From assembly GCF_958298935.1 (NCBI RefSeq), contig NC_084942.1, positions 12,903,501 to 12,967,500 on the forward strand: DNA of 64,000 nt, read 5' to 3'. The position numbers were made by a program, and so were the translations under genes. Positions 11,848 through 22,310 of the stretch are shown in pieces. Origin of the DNA: Phragmites australis. Taxonomy: Eukaryota; Streptophyta; Magnoliopsida; Poales; Poaceae. Below the pieces are notes generated by a model. That model did no database searches. It was not told the origin of the DNA and worked only from the letters and a program-made list of their open reading frames with translations. Position 1 is the first letter of the stretch. Each line of letters begins with the position of its first letter.

Positions 11848-12868
11848 TTGGAAATCAAGCAACAGATTAAGGAGGGTAAAGCCCCAGGTTTCATCGAGTA
11901 TGAGAATGGAACGGTATGGTTTGAGAGGCGTATCTGCGTCCCGGACATAAAATCTATCAAGGAGACTATACTTCGAGAAGCGCATGAGTCTACATATTCT
12001 ATTCATCCCGGAAGCACCAAGATGTATCAAGACCTTAAGGACTGATCCTGGTGGTATGGTATGAAGAGAGAAATTGCCAAGTACGTAGCAATATGTGATA
12101 TATGTCAGAGAGTCAAGGCTGAACATCAGAGACCCACTGGATTGCTTCAACCTTTGAAGATACCAGAGTAGAAATGGAAAGAGATTAGTGTGGATTTTAT
12201 CGTTGGATTGCCCCAAACTCAATCTGCATATGATTCATTTGGGTTATAGTGGATCGTTTGATAAAGGTTGCTCATTTCATCCCAGTCAAGAACACATACA
12301 CAGGACCTAGACTTGTTGAATTGTGTGTTTACATGGAGTACCCAAGAGGATAATGTCTGATAGAGGAAGCCAATTTACGTCCCGGTTTTGGCAAAAGCTA
12401 CATAAGTCATTGGATACCAGGTTAGACTTTAGTTCGGCATATCATTCAGAGAGGGTAAATCAAATTTTGGAAGATATGTTGAGAGCTTATGCCTTGAAAA
12501 ACAAGACTAGCTGGGACAAAAATCTTCCCTATGCAGAGTTCTCCTACAACAATAGTTATCAGGCTAGTTTGAAGATGTCGCCGTTTTGAAGCGTTGTTTG
12601 GAAGAAAATGTAGGACACCGTTGTACTAGAATGAGACTGGCAAAAGTCAAGTGTGTGGCCCAGAAATTCTAAGAGAAGTAGAAAGGCAAGTACAACAGAT
12701 CAAGGAAAATTTGAGAACGACTCAAACACGACAGAAGGGTTATGCTGATCATCGACGTCGTGAGTTGACTTTTGAAGCAGGTGACTTCGTATATCTACGA
12801 GTTTCGCCGATCAGAGGTTTTCGTAGATTTAAAGTCAAAGGAAAACTTGCACCCAAGTTTATTATTTC
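11848..12868 (+). pseudogene. Tekay-like integrase (broken, C-terminus deleted)
   Basis: The N-terminal HHCC zinc-binding region is seen at about 11960-12120 (HESTYSIHPGSTKMYQDL ... CDICQRVKAEH), broken by a stop at about 12045. The catalytic core follows in pieces: ISVDFIVGLP (first Asp), MSDRGSQFTSRFWQ (second Asp) and, where Glu is expected, a region reading SERVNQILED. Then a basic C-terminal stretch (TRQKGYADHRRRELTF, DFVYLRVSP) ends at GKLAPKF. At least three stops or frameshifts. Confidence 0.8.
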
Positions 12869-12881
12869 AAGGGAGGGAGGA
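12869..12881 (+). other. Polypurine tract of the Tekay-like element
   Basis: AAGGGAGGGAGGA directly precedes a TG dinucleotide at 12882, as expected for the plus-strand primer just before a 3' LTR. Confidence 0.7.
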
Positions 12882-13334
12882 TGATGAGCCCATGACTGCT
12901 CATATTATTTCTACTTTATTCGGTGAAAAGGAATACAATACATCAAATAAATTTCTTATACAACTCGGTGCATTTTCTTTTGTTGTGGAGGATGCCAAGG
13001 TGAGGGAAGGTGAAACCCTGGCTGCTTCTATTGTTATGCCGAGCAAAAATATTTTTTGAAGAATTAATTTTTAGTGCAATAACAATGAGGAGAACCAAGC
13101 AAAGAGGCCAACAAAGTTTATTCAGGTTGGTGCTATGCGATTGGAGCTGCCGACTTAGTTATTTTGCAATTTTGAGTTTAGATTCAATAGATCGGCTGAC
13201 TAGTTTAATTAGAGAAGTCATAATAGGAGTATAGCAAGGTAGCCACATTATTTTATGCATCGTATGAGTTATGGTTGAGTCCGAATTCTGGTTGAGTACG
13301 CTTAATGCATGGATGAGTTAGACTTGTCTATGTG
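12882..13334 (+). other. Unassigned sequence after the PPT, possible LTR of a different subfamily
   Basis: This stretch begins TGATGAGCCC directly after the PPT, where a 3' LTR should start, but it does not resemble the 5' LTR at 4432. It is cut by the CRM-clade insertion at 13335 and continues at 21059. No credible gene was seen. It may be the LTR of a recombinant partner or unrelated flank. Confidence 0.4.
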
Positions 13335-14245
13335 TGATGAGTAATGTTGCCCTGATCTTCCGATAGGTAGCGATAAGTCTATAGGTGGAGAACTCAACGT
13401 CGATGATCCAAAGGCTTCGACCCGAACAGATCATCTCTCTTGCAATCACTACACCACAGCTCCGTTGGTTATCAACCGTGTCGCGCGGTTGACCTCGCCA
13501 AGAAGGCTCAATCCCTGCAAGCGTATCAAGAACACAAGCAAGAACGTAGAAGATGCAATCCAAAATATTGCGAATAGAATTCAAGCACTCGAATCGGGGT
13601 TCCACAAACACTTGCGGCAGCCTAGTCAGTCCGGAACAAGAGCGAAAATGTCACAATCTGTGTGTAGATCAATATCTAAGCAAAACCCAACCCTAAATAG
13701 GGCGGTGGCTACTGTATATAAAAGACTAGGGTTAGCCAAGGACCCCTGGATGCATCCCTAATGGACTCCAACACGTTACATGGCCCAACGGCCCAAAAGA
13801 TGGTGACGCAGCACCCTGACAGATTCTGGATGTCCATTTTTTTCGACGATTTCTATTGACTCAGAAAGAATGTGGATATGGGACTAGTCCCGTTGGAAAG
13901 CTTATCTCCTTAGCTTTCCAACCATGTGTAGAACGTCAAAAACGGAGTCCGTATGCGTCCTGGGCGATGATTTTAGTGCAGGCTAGTCCTGGACTCCGAA
14001 ACAGACTCGAACTTGATTGGACCTCCACCTTGGCTTGGGCGCCCTTGCTGTTCTTCTCCCATGTTCTTAAGTAACAATACATCACAATTATTCAGTAGCA
14101 TACCATCCTTATCAAAATATAAAGGAACACTAAGGAACGAGCTCACCTCATGATTTAGTTGACGTGCACGAGCTCGTGTCAATGGACCTATTGTTGGAGG
14201 AATACTCGGTGTGTGTGTGTATCCGAAAGAGTGATGTCCTCATCA
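13335..14245 (-). repeat. 3' LTR of the CRM-clade element (911 bp)
   Basis: TG..CA-bounded LTR, the near twin of 20142-21053. A 69-residue frame at 13973-14182 (TRARARQLNHEVSSFL...) is the CR-type tail of the polyprotein. A (GT)6 microsatellite at about 14208-14220 sits where this tail loses frame with the integrase. TATATAAAAG at about 13715 reads on the plus strand, i.e. antisense to the element. Confidence 0.9.
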
Positions 14246-15293
14246 TCCTCCCCCTCTTGAATTGGAGTCGTCCTCGAAGCAATGTCATCTTCTTCTCCCA
14301 AGTAAGGCTTTAAATCTGAAATGTTGAATGTGGGACTAACCCCATAATCTGCAGGCAACTCAAGCTTATATGTATTATCATTGATCTTTTCCACAATTTT
14401 AAAAGGACCATCAGCTCGAGGCAACAATTTAGACTTTCTCAAATCAGGAAACCTATCTTTGCACAAATGTAACCACACAAGGTCACCAATTTCAAAAGTA
14501 ATATGTTTCCGACCTTGGCTACCATAAGTTCTATACTTCTCATTCATCTTTTCAATATTTTCCTTAGTCAACTCATGCATTTTCAGAATCAAATCAGCAC
14601 GTGTCTTAGCATCAAAATTCAATTTCTCGGATGTTGGTAAAGGAAGTAAATCAATACGGGCACGAGGGTTAAAACCATACACTACCTGAAACGGACTTAC
14701 CTTGGTGGTGGAGTGAACTGATCTGTTGTAAGCGAACTCAATATGGGGTAGACACTCTTCCCACATCCTCAAATTTTTCTTCAAAATAGCCTGCAACATG
14801 GTGGATAATGTGCGGTTCAGAACCTCCATTTGTCTGTCGGTTTGAGGGTGACATGTCGTCAAAAACAGCAGCTTTGTCCCAAGTTTATTCCAAAGTGTCC
14901 TCCAAAAATGACTCAAAAATTTTGCATCACGATCCGAAACAATGGTGTTAGGCACTCCATGCAAGCGAATGATTTCCTAAAAAACAAATCAGTTATGTTT
15001 GTAGCATCATTGCTCTTGTGACAAAGTATAAAATGTGCCATTTTTGAAAAACGATCCACAACGACAAATATACTATCCCTCCCTCTCTTGGTCCTAGGCA
15101 ATCCTAAAACAAAATCCATAGAAATATCCTCCCAAGGCACACTAGGAACAGGAAGAGGCATATAAAGTCCATGTGGGTTCAAGCGAGACTTAGCTTTATT
15201 GCAAGTAGTGCAGCGTGCCACGTAGTGCTCGACGTCGCGCCTCATCTTAGGCCAAAAGAAGTGAGCAGCCAGTACATCCTCGGTCTTCTTCAC
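14188..15293 (-). pseudogene. CRM-clade integrase
   Basis: The zinc-binding region ([16 protein letters not shown]) and catalytic core ([31 protein letters not shown]) lie at 14913-15293. After a frame break at about 14965 the core continues with [14 protein letters not shown] (second Asp) and TDRQMEVLNRTL, where Glu follows the Asp at the usual distance. The C-terminal domain ends NISDLKPYLGEEDD and runs into the 3' LTR. In CRM elements this tail is thought to guide insertion to centromeric chromatin. Broken by one stop/frameshift in the core and one near the LTR border. Confidence 0.85.
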
Positions 15294-15302
15294 TCCAAAA
15301 TG

Positions 15303-16082
15303 TCACATCAAACCACCTCCATGCGCTTCCTGCAAGAACAATAGGCGAATAGAGCTAGCTGGGATGCATAGCCTGTTAGCACGGTATAGCAATCCATCAT
15401 TCAGCACATATTTATTCCAAGTTCTTCCTTCTTTAAAATGTTCAAAAGCATCTTTAAAGTCCAAATCAGTAGAATATAATCCTTTAATTGTTTCTAAACC
15501 AAAAATCTTGTGATCGAGTTGGGACAGCATGGTATAACGTCTAGATAACGCATCTGCAATGACATTGTCTTTACCTTTCTTGTGTTTAATGATATAAGGA
15601 ATTGACTCTATAAATTCAACCCATTTAGCATGACGTTTGTTCAGTTTGGCTTGGCTTCTAATATGTTTCAAAGCTTCATGATCAAAATGAATAATAAACT
15701 CCTTGGGCCAAAGATAATGTTGCCATGTTTCTAAAACTCGCACTAAAGCATACAACTCCTTATCATAAGTCGAATAATTCAGAGATGGCCCATTCAATTT
15801 CTCACTAAAATAAGCAACGGGTTTACCTCCTTGTAGTAGCACTCCTCCAATTCCAAGGCCGCTAGCATCACATTCTAACTCAAAAGTCTTACCAAAGTCC
15901 GGAAGTTGAAGTAGAGGTGCATGCGTAAGCTTATCTTTCAGCGTATTAAAAGCTTGTTCTTGTGCTGGCCCCCATTGGAACGGAACGCCCTTCTTTGTCA
16001 ACTCATTGAGTGGGGCAGCAATGGTGCTGAAATCTCTCACAAAACGCTGATAGAACCCTGCAAGGCCATGAAAGCTTCTCAC
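15303..16082 (-). pseudogene. CRM-clade RNase H and RT connection
   Basis: An open stretch of 259 residues begins in the RT connection ([18 protein letters not shown]) and contains the RNase H domain: [52 protein letters not shown] and [12 protein letters not shown] segment leading to the integrase ([14 protein letters not shown]) follows. Catalytic acidic residues appear present. A stop separates it from the RT upstream. Confidence 0.85.
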
Positions 16083-16106
16083 CTGTGTGATAGTCCCAGG
16101 GGTCGG

Positions 16107-16694
16107 CTAGCTCTTGATGGCTTCAATTTTAGCTTCATCCACTTCAATTCCCTGTGGAGTAACAACATAGCCAAGAAAAGCAACTCTATTCGTGCAAAAG
16201 GTGCACTTGTCAAGGTTAGCAAACAAACGTGCCTCTCTCAAAGCAGTAAAAACAGCACATAGATGATCAATGTGTTCTTCATGTGACTTGCTATAGATCA
16301 AAATATCATCAAAGTACACCACCACAAATCTTCCTATGAAAGCACGTAAAACCTCATTCATCATGAAAGTGCTAGGTGCATTAGTTAAACCAAAAGGCAT
16401 CACTAACCACTCATATAGACCGAACTTAGTTTTGAAAGCAGTTTCCCATTCATCTCCTAATTTCATTCTTATTTGGTGGTAACCACTACGCAAGTCAATC
16501 TTCGTGAAAATAATAGAACCACTCAACTCATCAAGCATGTCATCTAGCCTAGGAATAGGGTGACGATACCTTATTGTGATATTATTAATGGCTCTACAAT
16601 CAACACACATGCGCCATGTACCATCTTTCTTAGGAACCAAAAGAACAGGAACAGCACAAGGACTAAGGCTCTCTCGTACGTACCCACGGTCCAA
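16107..16694 (-). pseudogene. CRM-clade reverse transcriptase
   Basis: The 195-residue open stretch has all main RT blocks: [47 protein letters not shown] and the catalytic YFDD at 16305-16316, intact. [18 protein letters not shown] and [13 protein letters not shown] complete palm and thumb. Stops at both edges (about 16100 and 16710) break the polyprotein. Confidence 0.88.
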
Positions 16695-16712
16695 AAGGTC
16701 TTGGCCTTGTCG

Positions 16713-17651
16713 CTAAATTTCCTTAGTCTCCTCCGGATTGGTCCTATATGCAGCGTGGTTTGGCAAAGTCGCTCCCGGGATCAAATCTATTTGGTGCTCT
16801 ATCCCTCTCAATGGTGGCAGCCCCGGGGGTATCTCAGCTGGAAAGACATCCTTATACTCCTGCAAAAGGTTAGTGACAGCAGCAGGCAAAGAGCTAGGTA
16901 TATCATCAATTGAAAATAAAACCTCTTTACATACCAAATTATAGCACAAAGTATCATTATCTTGAATTTCAGTAAGGTCAGATTTAGTAGCAAGCATAAC
17001 ACCACCCTTTAACTTAATGCCTTCGGACCTAGGTGTGTTCTTCTCTTTCTTAGGTGGGAAAATAGATCGAGCTACTTGCTGATTTTCAGATTTCAAAACA
17101 CGTTCTTTCTTTTCTTTTTCAGCTAGCGCTTTATCACATTGCACAATTTCAGCAGGTGTCAAAGGAAGCAAAGAGATTTTCTTTCCCTTGTGCATGAGAG
17201 AGTATTTATTACTTGTACCATGGTGTGTAGCATCGGTATAAAATTCCCAAGGACGGCCTAACAAAAGTGAACATGCTTGCATAGGCACTACATTAAAATC
17301 AGCATAGTCATGGTAGGAACCAATAGAAAAATGTACTCTCGTAGATTGTGTTACCTTAACCTTACCGCTGTTATTGAACCACTGAATGTAGTATGGATGA
17401 GGATGTGCACGTGTTGGCAAGGAAAGACTCTTCACAAGATCGGAGCTCAAGAGGTTGTTGCAACTCCCGCCATCAATTATGGTACGAACACGTACATCTT
17501 TGACAATGAGGAATGTCTGGAATAGATTATGGCGTTGTAGCTGCTCCACTTGCCCCATTTGAGAACTCAAAACTCGCTTCACAATGAAGGTGCGTGCTGC
17601 ATAACTCTGCGTGGCAGCGGTACCACTAATCTCCTCCCCCTCACTATCCAT
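16713..17651 (-). pseudogene. CRM-clade protease and linker
   Basis: A 312-residue open stretch holds the protease with active site VRTIIDGGSCNNLLSSDLV (DGGS) at about 17440-17490, then HFSIGSYHDYADFNVVPM and LLLGRPWEF. A Lys-rich linker and the conserved VFPAEIPPGLPPLRGIEHQIDL pre-RT segment follow. It ends in a stop just before the RT. Confidence 0.85.
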
Positions 17652-17764
17652 GTCATGATCGGCTGCAAGATTAGCTTCAAATGCATATTCTTCCTGGACA
17701 TCACTATGACTAACATATCCACCATTTGCTGTTGCAGAGTATGCTCATTGGCTTGGGCAATCCT

Positions 17765-17815
17765 TCATGACGTGGCCAATACCTTAGCAGCGACGGCACA
17801 CAATGCCCGTTGTAC
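17765..17815 (-). pseudogene. CRM-clade Gag zinc knuckle with internal stop
   Basis: On the minus strand the CCHC motif is recognisable as C-R-R-C, then a stop codon in place of one residue, then G-I-G-H-V-M-K-D-C. The nucleocapsid zinc knuckle is thus truncated by a nonsense codon within the motif itself. Confidence 0.65.
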
Positions 17816-18260
17816 GACCCGTGGTAGCTGCACCTGAAGAAGAGCTTGGCATTGGATCCTACGAAACAGTAGATTTGCTCACCTCACGTGATGGTTGTGG
17901 TGCTCCTGCTGTACGCGCCCGAGTGTTGGAGGAGGGGGTAGCAGGTCGTGTAGATGTAGAAGGGAATGTTGTTGCTTGTCTTGGTGGTACTCGTGAAGTA
18001 GATGTACTCCTAAAATTGTTCCGCAATTTCTGCACCTGTTGTCAACCCTGCAGTTCTTTTTCTGCAAAGATAGCAAAATGGAACAATCTATTGGTAGTAT
18101 TGTAATCTTCATAATCAACAAGGTCCTAAATTTCACATCTCAACCCGGAGTAAAAATGAATCATGGTATCCTCATCATCCTCTTGTATACTACAACGAAG
18201 CATAGCAATTTGATGCTCTTGATAGTAATCATGCACAGATTTAGAACCTTGATTTAAGCG

Positions 18261-18890
18261 CTACAATTTCTTTTTCAATTCACGTGTATAATCAGGAGGA
18301 ATAAATCTATTGCGCATGGCACACTTTAGTCTAGGCCATGATTCAGGTTCTAAGCCACTAGAAACTAAACCATTCCACCAAATAATAGCATAATTCGTGA
18401 ACTCACAAGTGGCTAGTCTAATTCTATGCATTTCAGGAACCATGTGAGAACTATACTTTTGATCAACTGTCATTTCCCAATTCAAATAAGCATCAGCATC
18501 ATATGCACCATCAAAAGGAGGTATTGAAAACTTAATCTTAGAATAAGGATCATCGCGACCGTTGCGATTAACATTATTACCTCCATTACCTTGACGACGT
18601 TGTTGTTGGTCACGACGTAATTGTTCAGCACGAGGACGTTGCTCAGCACGCGCATCTTGCCCAACAAAAACCTCACCATCTTCTTGGTCACCATTATTAG
18701 TATCATCATCATGTGAATGTTCATCATCCTGTGGTGGCTATCGCAACTCAAGGTCGTTGACTCGCGTGACGAGGTTAGCAATGCTTGTTCTAATGTCTAT
18801 CAATAGTCTAGTATGATCCTGCAAGGCTTTGTTGAGTTCTTCCTTGGACACACAAACCTTAAAATCCGACGGAGAGCCATCACCTGACAT
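18261..18890 (-). pseudogene. CRM-clade gag
   Basis: The start is the minus-strand ATG at 18890 (MSGDGSPSDFKVCVSKEELNKALQ). The N-terminal coiled-coil-like stretch ends in a stop at about 18738. The Gag core resumes in another frame: MHRIRLATCEFTNYAIIWWNGLV ... SWPRLKCAMRNRFIPPDYTREL at 18270-18480. The 19000-20130 part is untranslated leader. Confidence 0.8.
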
Positions 18891-20131
18891 GGTTAGTAGA
18901 AAAAAAACAAAGGACAACACAATATTATCCCTATGAACTACTAGGTGGTGGAAGGTGGAATCACACACACTCAAGCGTCTTACCACGCTCTTACAAATGT
19001 TCTTACCAACACAGCAAGGAGGAACAACCGGTGACAAGTCTGGAAGCGTGGGATGATTGCAAGAGTGAATCTGTTCGGATCAAAGGAGGTGGAGCTTGGA
19101 AAGGCACAATATGGTAGCAAGGATTAACAATAACTGTAATCAAATGAGCAAAGCTAAATAAGTGTCCAAAGTATGAATCACAGTTGCTGGTCTATCACGT
19201 GTCCCTAGTCCTAGCACAACAGCTGAAACAAACCTAAAAAGGATGATCAGAAAAAGACATAGCAAATAGCACAATGATCTGGGTGTTCTCTATGTGCTCC
19301 TCTTTTTTGTCTTTCAGCACTAGTAGGAATCACGAATTTTTTTCGTATTTTTCTGATATTTTTTTCTGAACTAGGAGCACACAAGAAACAACCATAGAAA
19401 TTTTCAGCTCAAACGGATGCAAGATGTGGCCTATAGAAAATCAAGAACGTTCTCCGAAAAGCGTGCGGAAACTTCGCGGCTTGAATACTCAATCTTCCAA
19501 GCCGAATTTGGGAAAAAAAATTCGGTGGAACCCGGCAAAGCCGAGGAGCAACGGATGTAACTTTTTCTGTAGATGTCTGTGAAATTTTTTTTTGCCTAAT
19601 CCCGAGTCCATATGAGAAAGTTATGGCCGTTTTACTGAACCCCTGTCGAGTTAGGGTTTTTTTTTCAAAGCACCTCTTGCAGAAATTGACCTCTTTAAGG
19701 TATTGCAAGCAATATGATCGCGAGATGAACAAGGAGAGCAGCGGTGGCAGGGCAATTGATACAAGGCGGCTTGCGACCTATCTAGGGTTGGCGTGGCAGA
19801 AAGTAACACAAGGCGGTTCGCGGTTGCAAATCGAGTAATGTGGTGGCTCAACTTGTTGGTGGGGATGGTGGCGATGGGATAGCGGCGTGATCAAAACAGC
19901 ACGAAGCGTTGACTAAAGACCAAGAACACGACTCTAAAACCAGCAACAAGACTCGACCATGGACACAAACTCAACAACGCGCAACGAAAAACAAAATTTG
20001 CAAAGGCACAAAGGGTTCTAGGGCAGTGGAAATTGAGGAATTTTTTTTGGCTTTTTCTGGACTCTAGGTAATGAAAAACAGACTAATCTAAAGGGGAAAA
20101 ATGAAATTACCTAACGGGTAACCTGAAAATC

Positions 20132-20140
20132 TGATACCAG
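20132..20140 (-). other. Primer binding site of the CRM-clade element
   Basis: On the minus strand TGGTATCAG follows the end of the 5' LTR after one base, matching the initiator-tRNA-Met 3' end. Confidence 0.85.
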
Positions 20141-20141
20141 T

Positions 20142-21053
20142 TGATGAGTAATGTTGGTCTGATCTTCCGATAGGTAGCGATAAGTCGGTAGGTGGAGAAC
20201 TCGACGTCGATGATCCAAAGGCTTTGACCTGAACAGATCGTCTCCCTTGCAATCACTACACCACAGCTCCGTTGGTTATCAACCGTGTCGCGCGGTTGAC
20301 CTCGCCAAGAAGGCTCAATCCCTGCAAGCATACCGAGAACACAAGCAAGAACGTAGAAGATGCAATCCAAAATATTGCGAATAGAATTCAAGCACTCAAA
20401 GTCGGGGTTCCACATACACTTGCGGCGGCCTAGTCGGTCCGGAACAAGAGCGAAAATCTCACAATCTGTGTGTAGATCAATATCTAAGCAAAATCCAACC
20501 CTAATTAGGGTGGAGGCTACTGTATATAAAAGACTAGGGTTGGCCAAGGACCCCTGGACGCATCCCTAATGGACTCCAACACGTTACACGGCCCAACGGC
20601 CCAAAAGATGGTGGCGCAACACCCTGACAGATTCTGGACGTCCACTTTTTTCGACGATTCCTGTTGACTCAGAAAGAATTTGGACATGGGACCAGTCCCG
20701 TTGGAAAGCTTATCTCCTTAGCTTTCCAACCATGTGTAGAACGTCAAAAACGGAGTCTGTATGTGTTCTGGGCGACGATTTTAGTGTAGGCTGGTCCTGG
20801 ACTCCGAAACGGACTCGAACTTGATTGGACCTCCACCTTGGCTTGGGCGCCCTTGCTGTTCTTCTCCCGTGTTCCTAAGTAACAATACATCACAATTATT
20901 CAGTAGCATCCCATCCTTATCAAAATATAAAGGAACACTAAGGAACGAGCTCACCTCATGATTTAGTTGACGTGCACGAGCTCGTGTCAATGGACCTATT
21001 GTTGGAGGAATACTCGGTGTGTGTGTGTATCCGAAAGAGTGATGTCCTCATCA
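20142..21053 (-). repeat. 5' LTR of the CRM-clade element (912 bp)
   Basis: Near twin of 13335-14245 with the same TGATGAG..CTCATCA ends, the same 69-residue tail frame (20781-20990) and the same antisense TATATAAAAG at about 20523. About 45-50 differences from the other LTR by eye suggest insertion on the order of a couple of million years ago under usual grass LTR rates. Confidence 0.9.
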
Positions 21054-21058
21054 ATGTG

Positions 21059-22185
21059 AGTTGTTTTTGGTCGAGTCATGTCATGGTGTTCGAGTCCTGT
21101 TTTTGGTTGAGTCAGGTCATGGTGTTCGAGTACAAGTCGAAGTCGAGGCATGTGTGCCTATATCTGGGGCATCACCCTTGTATGAGGATCATATTTGTTT
21201 TGTGTGTTTCGTCAAGGATGTTCCTCCTATGACCAAAATGATGACACTCCCATCACTAATGTCTTACTTAAGGTTGCCAATCTCCAATGAATTGCATTGG
21301 TGTGTGATCAGGTTGTCAATTCCTAGGTGCACAGCGGAATGTTGCTGATTCCTCATTCTCTGATCGTGCTCTTTCCTGGACCATGGGTGGAGAAATCCTA
21401 ATTTTGCTTTGCATCTACTTCAACCTTGTAAATCGAGCTACTGATCCATCTTCTACAGGTTACTTTTGTTGTTTGTCTGAGGTTGATCTCAAAACTTGCA
21501 CAAGTTCTAGTACCATCATGCCGTTACATTTTATCTTGCCGAGATAGATTGGTTCCAATTCAATCTACTAAGTATTATTGCTACTGTTTGAGAAAAATTC
21601 AGAGAAGGAGTTTAGTGTTGGTTTGTTGGTACCGTGAAAGAGAGGGCCAAATCAAGGCATTGGCGTCGGTGCCCTCATCACATTCCAAGTCGGTGGATGA
21701 CCAGGAGACACTAGATCTAGAGAACTGCTTCTCATCAGAAGACTCCAGTGTCGGGGCTATACTATCCCCGTCTGATGAAGGAGTGGAGTTGGGGGAGTGA
21801 ACGGAGATGATCATGGCAATAAGCTTCAGGGAGTAGCTGGAGATGGTGGTGGCGAAGGAGTTCCATGATATGAGTAAATTTATGAGAAATCGATTACTTT
21901 TGGTGTAACCAACTAATATGAGTAAATTTATATGAGTACTCATGGTATGCAAATGATATTTTAAATAGTTACTAATTTACAGCTATTTATACCAAGGAGA
22001 ATTAAGCATGAGTTTATTTTCCCCAATATATATAGGCTCTTGGTTCTACCATCTGCTCCATTTACTCCCTGATAGTTTTTGGTTTTATGGATGACCCCTA
22101 AGTACCCACCCGATCAACCAAATACTAAAAACTTCATCACTTTGGTCCTTAATAGTATTTGTCCTTTTTATTTCCCCTTATGCAA
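21059..22185. other. Unassigned flank between the CRM-clade and CACTA elements
   Basis: This is the continuation of 12882-13334 beyond the CRM insertion. It contains short direct repeats of a GTCGAGTCATGTCATGGTGTTCGAGT type at 21070-21140 and a 105-codon open frame at 21483-21800 with an acidic tail and no recognisable domain. No gene is supported. Confidence 0.4.
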
Positions 22186-22310
22186 CACTACTACATAAAG
22201 GGTCATCCTTATCCCCTTTTCACTGTCGGTTCAAAAATAACCGGCAATGATAAGATATCACTGTTGGTTCATAAGTTGAACCAGCAGTGACACTTATTAT
22301 CACTGTTGGT

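Larger units (their letters stand above)
4432..12881 (+). mobile_element. Tekay-like Ty3/gypsy chromovirus, defective, no matching 3' LTR
   Basis: A 3.1-kb 5' LTR (TGTAACACCC ... GGGTGTGACA) is followed by a tRNA-Met-type PBS, then gag, protease, RT, RNase H and integrase in gypsy order, ending in a polypurine tract AAGGGAGGGAGGA at 12869-12881. Coding parts have many stops and frameshifts. The integrase C-terminus and any chromodomain are mostly deleted: the frame passes from a GKLAPKF motif almost straight to the PPT. Sequence after the PPT does not match the 5' LTR. Clade assignment rests on the LTR ends and the long LTR. Confidence 0.8.
13335..21053 (-). mobile_element. CRM-clade (centromeric-type) Ty3/gypsy retrotransposon, full structure, inactive
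   Basis: The 7719-bp element reads on the minus strand. LTRs (13335-14245 and 20142-21053) start and end TGATGAG...CTCATCA, a perfect 7-bp inverted repeat, and the element is flanked by the 5-bp target-site duplication ATGTG (13330-13334 and 21054-21058). PBS is at 20132-20140 and PPT at 14246-14259. Gag, protease, RT, RNase H and integrase follow in order, and the polyprotein tail extends into the 3' LTR, the trait that marks the CRM clade. Stops and frameshifts occur in every domain. LTRs differ at roughly 5% of sites by eye. Confidence 0.9.

Noticed and set aside
21483..21800. A 105-codon frame with an acidic, Ser-rich tail
   Set aside because: No domain, no splice or neighbour support, and it lies in unassigned repeat-like flank.
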